Below are positions 10,409-20,390 of a stretch of DNA of 64,000 nt, in pieces. Each line of letters begins with the position of its first letter. Position 1 is the first letter of the stretch. Below the pieces are notes generated by a model that worked only from the letters and a program-made list of their open reading frames with translations, had not been told where the DNA came from and ran no database searches. Location: positions 19,420,118 through 19,484,117 of the forward strand of contig NC_088649.1 of the NCBI RefSeq assembly GCF_964019385.1, read 5' to 3'. Origin of the DNA: Sycon ciliatum. Lineage: Eukaryota; Porifera; Calcarea; Leucosolenida; Sycettidae. The position numbers were made by a program, and so were the translations under genes.

Positions 10409-11308
10409 GTACGGATGCAGCCACATGCAGGTCTACCCTCGTTGGTAGCCCACCCGGGGGGGGGGGGGGGTCAAAACTGTTGTCTTATAACAAGTATTAT
10501 CTGCCATCCAGACGTGAATGTACGCGTGTCAGGCGTCAGGGGATTTCGGATCGTTGTCTACGAATGAGGGTTGTCTTGTAACCTATGTCGTGGTAACCAG
10601 GACAGTTCTGTACCCCGTGTAGCTCAGCCTCAGGGGCAGGTTTTAGCACAATTGCCTGCACTGGAGAAGTCAACCTCATCAGGCGCGTAGCTCGTGTGCA
10701 GTCAGCAGAATCCGGTCACTGCGCCTGCAAAATGGCCGCCATAGACATTAGAACCGGGAATTTTCTGTGGTGTAAAAGTTTCGTTATTTCCCAAAATCAA
10801 AGGTTCGGTAGCGCGAAATTTCGCCAAACCAGTTTTCCACATCCAAAAATGCATTTTGCACACTGTGTGGCATGGCATGGTTGAATTTTTGGGTCACGTT
10901 TTATTTTTGGTAAAAGTTACCTCCACGGAAATTTTCCGGTTTTACAGTAGTCGAAATAGGCAAAATCGCGGCTATGAGGTAGTCGGTGGTACATAGTCAC
11001 CACACCACAGATGTACTCTGGTACATAGTCACCACACCACCGATATGTTCTGGTACATAGTCACCACAATACATAATAATTATAAACATGCTACACCCCT
11101 GATCGTAAACAATCGTTCACACTCCTCGAGTCTGACAAGGCTGCAGATGGCGCCGCATTTGGCATCCTTGATAATTGCCCATGACGGTGAGCGAGGTTGG
11201 TAGCCACTGGTGACCAGAGCGGGGAAAGTGAAGCTGCTGGGAGTAACGTAGTCGTGTATAAAAGCCGCGGCTTGTATGACATTTTTGGAGAAATTTTGCA
11301 GGCTTCTA

Positions 11309-11440
11309 CAGCGCTGGCAACTGAAATCCGACCACCCCCTGAGCGGTGGGCTCACATTCTAGCGGTCTCTGTTTCGTAGTTTGACGGTCTTTGCGATGTG
11401 AGCGTGGGGGGGGGGGGTCGGATTTCAGTTGCCAGCGCTG
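11309..11440. mobile_element. Short TA-flanked MITE with poly-G loop
   Basis: Perfect inverted ends (CAGCGCTGGCAACTGAAATC and its complement), about 26 bp each, between TA dinucleotides; the interior includes a G11 run. Bases 10409-11308 otherwise hold a G14 run at about 10456 and unassigned intron. Confidence 0.75.
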
Positions 11441-11499
11441 TACATGAGCTTTTTCTAATTGTCCGCAAACTCCAACACAGCCATTTACACATTCAGGTA

Positions 11500-11725
11500 A
11501 CTTCACTTCTAAACTCCAAACTCCAAAAACGGTCTTTTCACTGCCATTCAAATTCAAATTTACACTACACCAAATGTTGGGACCTAGCCCATAATCAGGG
11601 TGTCATATCGACTGTGAATCATTACTCTGATGATAGGCCAGGCCCGAAAATTTGGTGTAAGGGCAAATTTGAATTTGAATCGCCGTGAAGAGACCGTTTT
11701 TGGAGTTTGGAGTTGAGAAGTGGAG
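11500..11725. mobile_element. Fold-back with second hammerhead-like core
   Basis: Arms of about 80 bp (ACTCCAAAAACGGTCTTTTC... against GAAGAGACCGTTTTTGGAGT). In the loop the + strand has CTGATGATAGGCCAGGCCCG followed by AAAATTTGG (about 11621-11649), paralleling the motif at 9521. Both are followed by a GAAGAGACC box. Probably a relative of the 9416 element. Confidence 0.5.
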
Positions 11726-11818
11726 TTTTCTTCTAGTCAGTGAGACAGGTATATCTGTGTACTAGTGTGTCAACACTAAAACCAGGCTGATGTGCGGACA
11801 GTGTATCTGGGATGACGA

Positions 11819-11945
11819 CTACACCATAGCTCAGTGGTTAGAGCATCGCTGGCTACAAGCGAGGGTCCCTGGTTCGAGTCCTGGTGGTGACAGTCAATTT
11901 TTTCTTCAGACTTTTCCCGTTCGTGTCTTTTCCCTCAAACCAGTT
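11819..11945 (+). mobile_element. tRNA-derived SINE, copy 1
   Basis: The tRNA-like head has an A box (TAGCTCAGTGGTTAGAGCA, 11827-11845) and a B box (GGTTCGAGTCC, 11871-11881), which form the internal pol III promoter. The tail (GTCAATTTTTTCTTCAGAC ... CCCTCAAACCAG) is shared with 17664-17760 and 60067-60118. The head fused to a constant tail makes this a SINE rather than a tRNA gene. Confidence 0.8.
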
Positions 11946-12324
11946 AATACAGCGTATCTTGAAAATCAGGCTTCTATTCGACACAGGCTTCTATTCGACA
12001 CAGGCTTCTATATGAAACAGGCTCTCATACAAACAAACAAAAATTCAAGGTTTGCATGAGACTCGGCTCGGCTCTCAAACAAGACACTACATACAGTGCA
12101 CGGCAGGGAGGGCCCTATGGCTTGTTAGTGCGCTCCAGGGTAGTCAGAGGGCCGTAGTACGATATCAATAAGGAGCTTGGTTACGCCATTCTGCACTGGT
12201 TGATGTCCAGAGCCTGGACTGTTTGTTGATGTCCTGTGATTGATCTTTTTGGTTTTATTATTGGATTGGATTTGCTTTTGGTTTGGAAAGTCTGATTTGG
12301 GTTTTTTTTTATGCCATGCCGCAG

Positions 12325-12390
12325 GTTGTGTCGAAGTGGTCTTTGTCGGACGTGGAAAACAGCTTAGCATCGCCCACGCTGTTTGGACTG
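12325..12390 (+). CDS. FERM gene, exon D2 (F3 lobe)
   Basis: A 66-bp exon, phase 0 to 0, 22 codons. The acceptor is strong (T10 run, then ATGCCATGCCGCAG) and the donor is CTG|GTAGGT. It encodes VVSKWSLSDVENSLASPTLF, then GL. The pattern V-x-x-W-x-L-x-x-V-x-x-x-x-A-S-P-x-x-F matches talin F3 (V-I-Q-E-W-x-L-T-N-I-K-R-W-A-A-S-P-K-S-F) residue for residue in spacing. It fills exactly the gap between exons D and E. Confidence 0.75.
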
Positions 12391-12607
12391 GTAGGTGTTC
12401 GTGTGTGCTGGGGCTTGTAACCTTTAATATAAAAAATAAAAAATATGCCTCGTGCTAGAGCTGTTATCCAGTTAGTTGCAGAACGTCAGTACCGTCGGTC
12501 GGTGTTGTGCAATGTTATCGCCTGAGCTGATTGCTTAGTAACTGGCGGTTTTAGTGGACAATAAGCCTTATAAAATCTTGTAGGACGCATCACGCAGCTT
12601 CAGAAGT

Positions 12608-12677
12608 AAAAATTGGTTGTGAGCAACACTGAAAGCTGTGATTGAGGGTGAGCCAGTGTTGCTCACAACCAATTTTT
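12608..12677. repeat. 24-bp perfect hairpin
   Basis: Arms 12608-12631 and 12654-12677 (core ATTGGTTGTGAGCAACACTG) pair perfectly around a 22-base loop. Could be a tiny MITE or a young inverted duplication. Confidence 0.75.
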
Positions 12678-12943
12678 TAATAGGCCTTATAGCTGATTGA
12701 AAAATATTCTCTCGTTGAGCTGATTGCAGTACTCTCCGGAGAATAAGGCGCATTGGAGTGTCGACCATCGCCAGGTTTTGATACAAAGTCCAGGCATGGT
12801 CTACCCTGTGTATCCCCGTTAATTTGACCATCATAGTGCAATCCACACTGATTTGTTTAGGCGGACTACGAGTGTGTTCAAAGTGCGGCATAAGCGCCAG
12901 GAAATGTGCCAGTTCACAAGGCAGTGAGGGTGTGGGATGCATT

Positions 12944-13187
12944 TGTAACGGAATCACAGCCATTCCGTTCCCCGGGACGCAGGACACAAAGGACAAGACT
13001 GGTTTGTATTACATTATTTATATTGACATTAGGAAATCGAGACAACACTCAAAAGGACGAACAAGAAGACTGACAAAAGGACTCTCGACTACAAAATCGC
13101 GCATGCTCATATCACACATGCACGCGACTAGACGAGACAGTTTGGGGAATGCCATCACACAGGAAAACAACACATCATTTTACAACA
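12944..13187 (-). repeat. LTR (3' LTR of the minus-strand element)
   Basis: 244-bp repeat with TG...CA ends, next to the polypurine tract (13188-13200). Confidence 0.88.
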
Positions 13188-13875
13188 CCTGCCCCCTTGA
13201 TGACATTCCACAAAATAATAAACCGACACCACGTTCCACATGCACAACAGCAAAAGGAACCACAGCAAAACAGAAAAACCAAAACCAACCAACAGCTTGC
13301 ATTGTAGCACAACAAAACTGGGCCACGACACAGGGCCAAACCAAGACACAAGAGCCGACGCTCTAAACTCAGGCACACAAGGATAACCGAAACACGAGAG
13401 CCAAAGCTCCAACAAAATAATAACAATATGCGCGCAGCAGCGCAAAATAAATCTACAACACAAATTAATGCAGAACAACAGAACGACGAGAAGAGCAACA
13501 TACCGACAACCAAACTCAACAACACAGCAACCAACTGAACAGCGAGAGAAACACGATCAGACAACACAGCGAGCAAAACAACAACAAGACGAACAACAAA
13601 GGACGACACACAGTCGGTGATGCCAGACTCATCCACTGGCCTCTGGCGAGCCACGGCCACACGCTCCATGCGGTACCTGCCGTCCCAGGCTCCAGTCCCC
13701 AGCTTCTGCCGGTCCACCACCTTCTCTGCCTCCTCTCCGCGTCGTCTTCCGCTTCCACCAGCTCCTCATCTCTCCTGATCACCTCCACCCCACGCTTACT
13801 ATTATTTGTTGACGACGACGAACAGACTCATGACAAACTTACTCATCCTCTGCGTCCCGGGTTTCGGCACCACGT

Positions 13876-14119
13876 TGTAACGGAATCACAGCCATTCCGT
13901 TCCCCGGGACGCAGGACACAAAGGACAAGACTGGTTTGTATTACATTATTTATATTGACATTAGGAAATCGAGACAACACTCAAAAGGACGAACAAGAAG
14001 ACTGACAAAAGGACTCTCGACTACAAAATCGCGCATGCTCATATCACACATGCACGCGACTAGACGAGACAGTTTGGGGAATGCCATCACACAGGAAAAC
14101 AACACATCATTTTACAACA
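13876..14119 (-). repeat. LTR (5' LTR of the minus-strand element)
   Basis: 244-bp repeat identical to 12944-13187 by eye. The primer-binding-site-like sequence lies at about 13856-13873. Confidence 0.88.
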
Positions 14120-14188
14120 CATTACTATGAATGTTTTCTCCGCTGTAGGATGCCATGGCCAGGCTTGACTTGTGTCCTGGCTCTCGAC

Positions 14189-14473
14189 TGTGTGTGTGTG
14201 TATGTGTGTACGCGTGTGTGTGCGCGTGTGCGTGTGTGTGCGTGTGTGTGTGTGTGCGCGTGTGTGCGCGCACAAGTGTGTGTGTGTATGCGTGCGTGTG
14301 GGTGCGTCTATGTGTGCGTACGTGTGTGTGCGTGTGTGTGTGCATGCGTACGTGTGTGTGCGTCTGTGTGTGCGTACGTGTGTGTGCGTGTGTATGCGTT
14401 CACGTATGCTTGTGCACATATGTGCGTGTGTGTGCGTGTGTGCGTGCGTGCGTGCGTGCGTGTGTGTGCGTGC

Positions 14474-14551
<78 letters not shown>
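14189..14551. repeat. (TG)n microsatellite before a 3' splice site
   Basis: About 360 bp of TG/CG-rich repeat, with a pure TG stretch at 14480-14546, ending roughly 10 bases before the acceptor of the exon at 14561. Confidence 0.95.
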
Positions 14552-14560
14552 ATGCTACAG

Positions 14561-14656
14561 AAGTTCAAACACTATGAGGAGTTGACTGTCATGACGTTTC
14601 AAGCAGAGCAGATCCAGTCAGTGTTGAACGTCTGTGCCGAAGAGTGGAAACACAGG
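14561..14656 (+). CDS. FERM gene, exon E (F3 lobe end)
   Basis: A 96-bp exon, phase 0 to 0, 32 codons, acceptor TATGCTACAG and donor AGG|GTAATG. It encodes [20 protein letters not shown], then [12 protein letters not shown]. This matches the last strands and C-terminal helix of F3 (F-x-D-Y-x-x-x-x-x-V-x-T-x-E-G-E-Q-I-x-x-L-I). It follows exon D2 directly. Confidence 0.75.
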
Positions 14657-16574
14657 GTAATGTAGCTCGCATGTTAACAATGCCGCGCTTTGTCTGTGCG
14701 GAGGCCGAGACCACCAAGATCGGCAGGGCAGCAGGGCCCCGCCACCACTTCCCGCATTCATTCGGGAGCATAGTGGACTTCGTAAAAAAAAATTAAAAAA
14801 TAGGGATGCCTCATCCAGGCGGGCTACGCAGGGTGTAGCTGCTCCCCATTAAAGGGCATGCACGTCCGCTTTTGTGTAGAATGGCTGGTGCATGTCATTC
14901 ATGGTCATTATGTGCATGCTGAACCTAGGTTGAAATTTTTAGGGGGAGGGGGGGGGGCATGTCTCCCCCCCCCCCCCCCCCCCTCCCCCAGGCCCTATGC
15001 GGGCAATGTTCCTGTATCCTCCTCAATACTGTCCGGCGTGTCTACTCCAACATCCACTTCTATGCATTACAGTATGACAGGGGTGCGTAGCTTGCATGGG
15101 GCACGGGGGGGACGACATGTGCCCCCCCCCCCCCCCCCCCCCCCCGTGTCCTGTGGGAGGTATGCGCCTGGCATGCTAGCAGTATTGATCCATCATCCAG
15201 CGGGCTTTATCGCGTGTCCATGTCAAATGTGCAGGTACCGTATTTTCCAGAGTATGAGCAGCACTGGTGTGTAAGCCGTACCACAATGTGTGGCACGAAA
15301 TGCAGACAGCTACCCTACTTATCACCGCTAATTGGTAATCATACATGTAGTATATGTCGCACCCCCCCCCCCCCCTCCCCGCCCGGCGCCCTTATTGGGT
15401 GAATTTTGAGTGTCCAAATTGCGGCTTTTACTCCGAACACTTGGATGAGTTTGTTATGCTGCTGGCTATCAAGTGAAGACGTCTCCAGACTGCTAAGTCA
15501 TCGTACGCGCACAGCGTTGCCGTCCGGCTAGCTGCTGCATGCATGCGCCGCACACCGAAAACGTATTCCTCGCGCTGACCGTTTACCGACTGAACTCAAT
15601 GCATGTGGAGAATTGCGTCTTCAAATGTTTACCCTTGGATTTGACGTGTGCCTTTGGTTTCCCTGGGACAATTGTCATTATCTTGGTCATCCTGGAAAGC
15701 CCCTGGCAAGAGCAACACTATGAACCAAAACTCGAGTCCACGAAATGCACTGGACCAGCACTGAAAGCCAGAATCAAGAGAAATACCAAGAGTACAGAAC
15801 AAGAGTGTGCAACTCCGCTCGGTTCGACCTACGGCGGAATGTTTTGTCCGCGTGCCCTTTCTCGGAGATCACGAGTCGTGCCGTACGGGGCGTGCATTGC
15901 GAGCCTGTGGCCGCGTGAACTCGGCATGGTTTCACTGAACTCTCACTACAATCATGGTAAAGGGAAGATGGAGGATTACGGCTGTTTTCATGCTTTGCGC
16001 TTGCTTTGCGCGACATGCGTTAAAGAGCATTTTTGACCTAAGAACAAGCTTCATATTTCTCAGAATCTAATTTCTACACTATTTTCTTCAACACTACTTG
16101 GGAGATCAAGGTTGGAGCTAAATTAATAACACGACACTATAGGGAGAATTTTTCGAATTTTCGGATATCAAATGTTGCTGCCTGCATTCGAATATTCTTT
16201 CTGGCAAGGGTATTCTATAAATATTCGAACAATTCGAATATTCGTTGCATCACTACTTATTTCTCATGATTCGAGTCGATTTGTGTCTCGACGTATGCTG
16301 GTCTCCATGGTCTGTGAGTGCAGACCTCTAAAGCTCTATGGTAATTTCATGTCATAATCATGTCAGACCCTGTGTTTGTTTTCTGCGGTCTGCCTGGCTA
16401 AACATGTGAAGAGCTTACATGCAAAACAACCGCCAAATTGGAGAAATTGAGATTTTGAGCTCAGTGTTATCATTACATCTAGAGCCGCTAGAGAGGTTTC
16501 GACCCGCGTGATTTGTGCTCTTACGTGAACGTCCATTTTTTTGCGTTGACGCGAGCTCAGAAAGAGCTTTCGTT

Positions 16575-16922
16575 TCACGTTGCTTGTGAAGCACGTCGTT
16601 TCTCTGACGACAGGAGCGAAAACTTCAAAAGTGAAAAAAGTGATTTTTGGTGAGCTTTAGACTTTGAAAGTAGGTTGAAGTTTTGTTTCAGTAGGGGTAG
16701 AGAAGTGTTGTGAGGCCGCGCCGATGATGGATCAATACCAACAAGCTGTTTTTGTTGCTGCCGTGGGACTAGGTGGCCGAGCTCTGGCCCAATCCGCTTC
16801 AAGACATCATGGCATGTCTTGAAGCGGATTGGGCCAGAGCTACTTGAACCACTTGAACTTGAAGCAGCTCCAGGGGACTCCTGATTTGAGGCAGAAGATA
16901 CTTGACTCACACTGGCAGACAT
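16575..16922 (-). CDS. Unrecognised 115-codon ORF spanning a perfect hairpin
   Basis: ATG at 16922. The N-terminus is Ser-rich (SSASNQESPGAASSSSGSS), followed by IRFKTCHDVLKRIGPELGHL and a basic C-terminus. A 27-bp perfect hairpin (16780-16841, loop 8 bases) lies within it. I recognise no domain. It may be the first exon of a transposon-borne gene or chance. Confidence 0.25.
   Translation of the reverse strand: MSASVSQVSSASNQESPGAASSSSGSSSSGPIRFKTCHDVLKRIGPELGHLVPRQQQKQLVGIDPSSARPHNTSLPLLKQNFNLLSKSKAHQKSLFSLLKFSLLSSEKRRASQAT
16780..16841. repeat. 27-bp perfect inverted repeat
   Basis: Arms 16780-16806 and 16815-16841 (core CTGGCCCAATCCGCTTCAAG) pair perfectly around an 8-base loop. Confidence 0.9.
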
Positions 16923-17402
16923 CGCGATGGAATGAGCTACGCTGAAACTAAGACGTGCAATTCGCTAACTCCTAGTAACTAATTACTTCCTCCTGTATCA
17001 GAAAGCAGAGATGCCAAGCCAAGTGACTTTCCTTTCCTTTCGATCTATGGCATGTTCCATCACGATGCATGCAGTCGGGATTCCTGCCAAAAGGCCAAAG
17101 TCGCACAAATATTATTTATAGCTAGTTTAGGCAAAATCGACAAAATCGAGTCAATAATCCCAACCTGATAGCAAGGCTAAATTTGCAAAAACTCGCGTTC
17201 ACGTCGAACGTGAGTTGACCTCAGCTCACGTCATGAACGGGAGTTTCGACGCCAAAATTTGCCACACCGACGTGAAATTTCACGGTGTAGTGCAGAACAA
17301 CGTGAAACGAAACCTCTCTATTTTCAGGCAAAATTTCCCATTCAAACTCTGATTAGGACCGCTTTAAACTGGTGGCCCAATGTTGATTTAGATACAAACA
17401 TT

Positions 17403-17632
17403 TAACTCGGATACTGAGCCAGTAATACATGTAAAAAAAAAGAGAAGAAACACATGAGAACGAGTCATGCAGCAACTATACAAGATGTCTTAACTCGCTG
17501 AATAACTCAGTATCCTGTCAGTTTTGTGCCCTATTATCGCACTTTCTGACTGTTTATCATCTTGTTACAGTCGTGGATAGTTGCTGCATAACTCGTTCTC
17601 ATGTGTTTTCTTCTCTTCTTTTATTTTTAGAT
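17403..17632. mobile_element. Fold-back element, AACTCGGATACTGAGCC family, copy 1
   Basis: Inverted arms include GAACGAGTCATGCAGCAACT and its near-complement around 17572-17600. The left end AACTCGGATACTGAGCCAGT and an internal CAGTTTTGTGCC...GCACTTTCTGACT recur at 58806-59356. Confidence 0.6.
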
Positions 17633-17663
17633 ACAAACTGCAAATAATATAATGAATCCTTTA

Positions 17664-17760
17664 TTGGTCACTGGTTTGAGGGAAAGACGCAAACGGGAAC
17701 AGTCTGAAGAAAAATTGACTGTCACCACCGGGACTCGAACCAGGGACCTTCGCTTTTGAA
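17664..17760 (-). mobile_element. tRNA-derived SINE, copy 2 (5' truncated)
   Basis: On the minus strand: B box GGTTCGAGTCC, GGTGGTGACAGTCAAT and the same tail as the 11819 copy. The head is cut before the A box. Confidence 0.75.
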
Positions 17761-17887
17761 AATAAAAAATAAAATATTCATCGGCCATTATCCGAAAAGT
17801 GGCGAAATGGATATGTCGCGTTTTTGAATCTAAACTCTTCATGTTCTTGTGTTCTTCTCTGTGCTCTGCTAAATCTGCATTCTGTAG

Positions 17888-19381
17888 AGCCAAGCAGCCG
17901 CGGGCTATATTGACGTCACGGCAACAGTCGCGGATGCGCGGTGCGTGCCGTACTCGACTCGTTTCGTCAGGACTGACTCACCGCAGTCCGCCAGTGTTGA
18001 TCGTGCTCTAGCCGGCGACTCCGGTGTGTACGCCGAGGTCAAGCCAGTGCATGCTGCTGCGTCAGACATCGCAGCGCACATGGCAAGCGTAGGTAGCGAG
18101 TCGTCGTCCTCGTCTTCGGCGGCGCTCTCCAGGGCCCGAGGTACGGCCGCCGACGATGATGTACGGCGTCCCTCCTCGAAGGACTCGAACGCATCACTGG
18201 TTTCCGGTGCGATGAGCCCCGGGCTAGTACCATCTGAGCGGATTGTGTATGAGATTTCGGTTGAAATTGACGCCTACGATCCGTACACGAGTGTTTACCA
18301 TAGTGCCAACCAACACCAGAGGCTGATAAACGAGTATGACTATATTGCTGTCAATACCGCTGACACCAATACAACTTGTGCGGACACCATGCAGCCTGCT
18401 ACTAGCAACGAAGTGATGACATCATCGACGTGTGATGATGTAGAGGCCGAGACACCAAGTGCATTTCCTGAAGATGCGGATGGCTACTTGGCCTCGACGG
18501 ACTGGATTTCTCGCCCCCTTCTTGGAAACTCTGCAGAAGATGCACTGGCACCAGTGGCGCGGCAGCGAATGAGACCAATGACGTCCTCTGTGAGCCGACG
18601 GATGGCAACGGTGTTTGCGAACAGAGCATCTTCAACTTGCCGGACATCGGCAGAAGTTGATCTCCAGGACCTCTGCCTGTCCATTTGCAACCCGACCGCA
18701 GAGTGTGCTGATGATCCTGATCCAACGCCTGCGCCCGGCTCTACTTCTACGCATGGCCATCAACAGCAGAGTGCTACGGCTGTGTCATGCATGGACAAAC
18801 CAACATCGTCCTCATCTGTTTCCTTTGCAGAAACTGCAGCCACGTCCAAGGCTGCCAGCTCGACATCATCCACTGCTGCTTTTCCAGCTTCAGGGCCGGA
18901 GTCGAGCTTTCCATCGCACATCTATTTTGAACTGTCACCCTTTCTACCCTCCCAGCTTGGCGCAATCGACAATCCTGAGTGCCTGGTCGAACTGACAGCG
19001 AACCAACACGCAGCCTCAGAGGTATATTGCGAAAGTGCCCACCGTGCACTGCTGTCTTCCCACGAACACCAGTCACCGGCAGCATCATCATCAGCAGCAG
19101 CAGCTACTGAACAACTCAAACTGCCCAAGCCTGTGGCAAGATCCAGGTCAAAGCCACCAAGTGCTGCCATTGCCACGGCGTGTCCCCAACGTTTAGCGGC
19201 GTGTGTTCAAGCGCCGCCACCGCCAGCAAGTGATCCAGGTAGTCCAAGCTCTAATTTGAAAGCAAGTCAACGCACCCTTCAACATGGTCCCCGTCCAACT
19301 CCACAACCCAGATCCAGAAGCGCGCATGGCATCACTGGCGGTAATACAAGTACTATCCACAGCCCGCTCTTGCAATATTAA
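17888..19381 (+). CDS. FERM gene, terminal exon: Tyr-motif, Ser/Ala/Pro-rich tail
   Basis: The acceptor CTGCATTCTGTAG is followed by a frame open in phase 0 for 497 codons to TAA at 19379-19381. Exon E ends in phase 0, so it joins directly. The tail is low-complexity (Ser, Ala, Thr, Pro) but has spaced tyrosine motifs. In exon numbering these are Y7 (GYIDV), Y48 (GVYAEV), Y121 (VYEIS), Y150/152 (NEYDYIAV), Y200 (GYLAS), Y346 (IYFEL) and Y380 (VYCES). Near the end are proline patches (QAPPPPASDPGSP, PRPTPQPRSRS) that could bind SH3 domains. I infer a membrane-cytoskeleton adaptor whose tail is tyrosine-phosphorylated. No known family with this tail is recognised. Linkage to the FERM exons rests on strand, order and phase. 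Confidence 0.65.
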   Translation, partial: SQAAAGYIDVTATVADARCVPYSTRFVRTDSPQSASVDRALAGDSGVYAEVKPVHAAASDIAAHMASVGSESSSSSSAALSRARGTAADDDVRRPSSKDSNASLVSGAMSPGLVPSERIVYEISVEIDAYDPYTSVYHSANQHQRLINEYDYIAVNTADTNTTCADTMQPATSNEVMTSSTCDDVEAETPSAFPEDADGYLASTDWISRPLLGNSAEDALAPVARQRMRPMTSSVSRRMATVFANRASSTCRTSAEVDLQDLCLSICNPTAECADDPDPTPAPGSTSTHGHQQQSATAVSCMDKPTSSSSVSFAETAATSKAASSTSSTAAFPASGPESSFPSHIYFELSPFLPSQLGAIDNPECLVELTANQHAASEVYCESAHRALLSSHEHQSPAASSSAAAATEQLKLPKPVARSRSKPPSAAIATACPQRLAACVQAPPPPASDPGSPSSNLKASQRTLQHGPRPTPQPRSRSAHGITGGNTSTIHSPLLQY

Positions 19382-19625
19382 ACAGTCAATCTATTCTTTA
19401 GACGTACACGGACATCGACAGGAAAGCCATCAAGTGAAACTGTCCAGAGGATAGATAATATTATTATAGCAACCCTCCGCATGCACTTGATTTGTACACC
19501 TGAGTTTTTTTTCTATTTTTGAAGCCGCTACTTTCAACCGGGACGTACTCTTATTCTGTTGAAACTAAACTAACTCCTTTCTCTGCATGGCTTTCTGCAA
19601 AGTGAGCAGAACGCGAACGCAAATC

Positions 19626-19702
19626 CCTCTCCTGAATTCAATTGGCTGTGTTGACATGCTACGAAGTGCAAAAATATATACTTCAAGTAAATAAATAAAT
19701 GA
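19626..19702 (+). mobile_element. 3' end fragment of LINE (same family as 56763-58800)
   Basis: TTCAATTGGCTGT and TTGACATGC.ACGA.GTGCA match the 3' UTR at 58727-58765. It ends in an AAATAAATAAAT tail. It lies in the presumed 3' UTR region of the FERM gene. Confidence 0.65.
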
Positions 19703-19894
19703 TCCGCGCCTTTAGTAAGGGAATCCGTGAACGGAAGTTCTACTAATGCTTCTCCTGAATCGAAGGTACCAAACCAACGTTCTTCTAACTAAAGTTCATT
19801 AGCACACGAAGAGACGAAGAGACCGAGCCAGTTGTAAACCTGACTGAGTGCTTACTTATTGAAGATTAATTTAGTTGATTAGAGTCGTATAATA

Positions 19895-20022
19895 CTTCTT
19901 CCTCCCTCTCTCTTTATTTCTGTTCTTGCCGTGGTTGGCTATCATCCCTCTTTCGCACGTTGTGTGTGCCAATTGGTCATGGACCACGAGTTGAGTGAAA
20001 TACAATAAAATAAATAAAGAGT
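19895..20022 (+). mobile_element. 3' end fragment of a second LINE family
   Basis: GCCGTGGTTGGCTATCA ... GAGTGAAAT ... AATAAAATAAATAAA matches the 3' ends of the LINEs at 61031-61357 and 61383-61564. Its AATAAA could serve as a polyadenylation signal for the FERM gene upstream. Confidence 0.6.
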
Positions 20023-20054
20023 GTGATATCCCTTACTACCACCAAGAGTATGTA

Positions 20055-20388
20055 CACTCAGACGTCTCTTATCCGGGCACCTTGGGACCGGGCACTGCCC
20101 ATATCTCAGATTTGCCCGTATCTCAGGATAACTCATCTACCATGTATCATATCATTTTTGAAGAAGTTTATTTGGAACGTATTGCACATGTTCAGGATAC
20201 AAAAGGAACCCATTGATAAAAATGTGTGGATTACATAGGTTGGCAGTGAAAAATAAGCACTTCCTCATACGGAAAAAAGTTCAAAACCCCCAAATTCGAA
20301 GCATTTGTGCTATAGGAACTCAAGCTGAAGGTGCCCGGTAGAGGGACGTGCCCGTATCTGAGGCGTCCGGATAAGAGGCGTTTGAGTG
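20055..20388. mobile_element. MITE, TA-flanked, TTATCCGG-type
   Basis: Termini CACTCAGACGTCTCTTATCC and GGATAAGAGGCGTTTGAGTG form a 25-bp inverted repeat between TA dinucleotides (20053-20054, 20389-20390). 334 bp, no ORF. Confidence 0.8.
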
Positions 20389-20390
20389 TA

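Larger units (their letters stand above)
12944..14119 (-). mobile_element. Miniature LTR retrotransposon (TRIM-like), copy with identical LTRs
   Basis: Two direct repeats of 244 bp (12944-13187, 13876-14119) that read as identical flank a 688-bp interior. On the minus strand the LTR starts TGTTG and ends TTACA. It is followed after two bases by a primer-binding-site-like TGGTGCCGAAACCCGGGA. A polypurine AAGGGGGCAGG precedes the other LTR. The 4-bp target duplication is CATT (12940-12943, 14120-14123). No gag or pol frame exists in the interior. Identical LTRs suggest recent insertion into the FERM gene intron. Confidence 0.88.
14657..17402. other. Long intron sequence with C homopolymers; no gene recognised
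   Basis: Contains three C-rich homopolymer runs (about 14964-14985, 15122-15145, 15361-15378) and a TACCGTATTTTCCAGAGTAT motif at 15237, akin to the MITE at 42834. It also holds a CAAGAGTGTGCAACTCC fragment at 15791 (see 37015) and the hairpin ORF at 16575-16922. Otherwise nothing recognisable. Confidence 0.6.

Noticed and set aside
9869..10448. Long Cys/Val or His/Thr open frames over TG/CA repeats (also at 2762-3365, 3781-4344, 14081-14665, 51516-52145)
   Set aside because: They are translations of dinucleotide repeats on either strand; only the flanking exon-sized pieces carry real domain signal.
11819..11892. Functional tRNA gene
   Set aside because: The A and B boxes are good, but the head is fused to a constant tail found in two other places, and the anticodon loop is not clean; a SINE fits better.
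13175..13788. Hydrophobic minus frames in the interior of the small LTR element as gag or env
   Set aside because: Val/Leu/Cys-rich composition from AACA-type DNA; no CCHC, protease or membrane-protein pattern.
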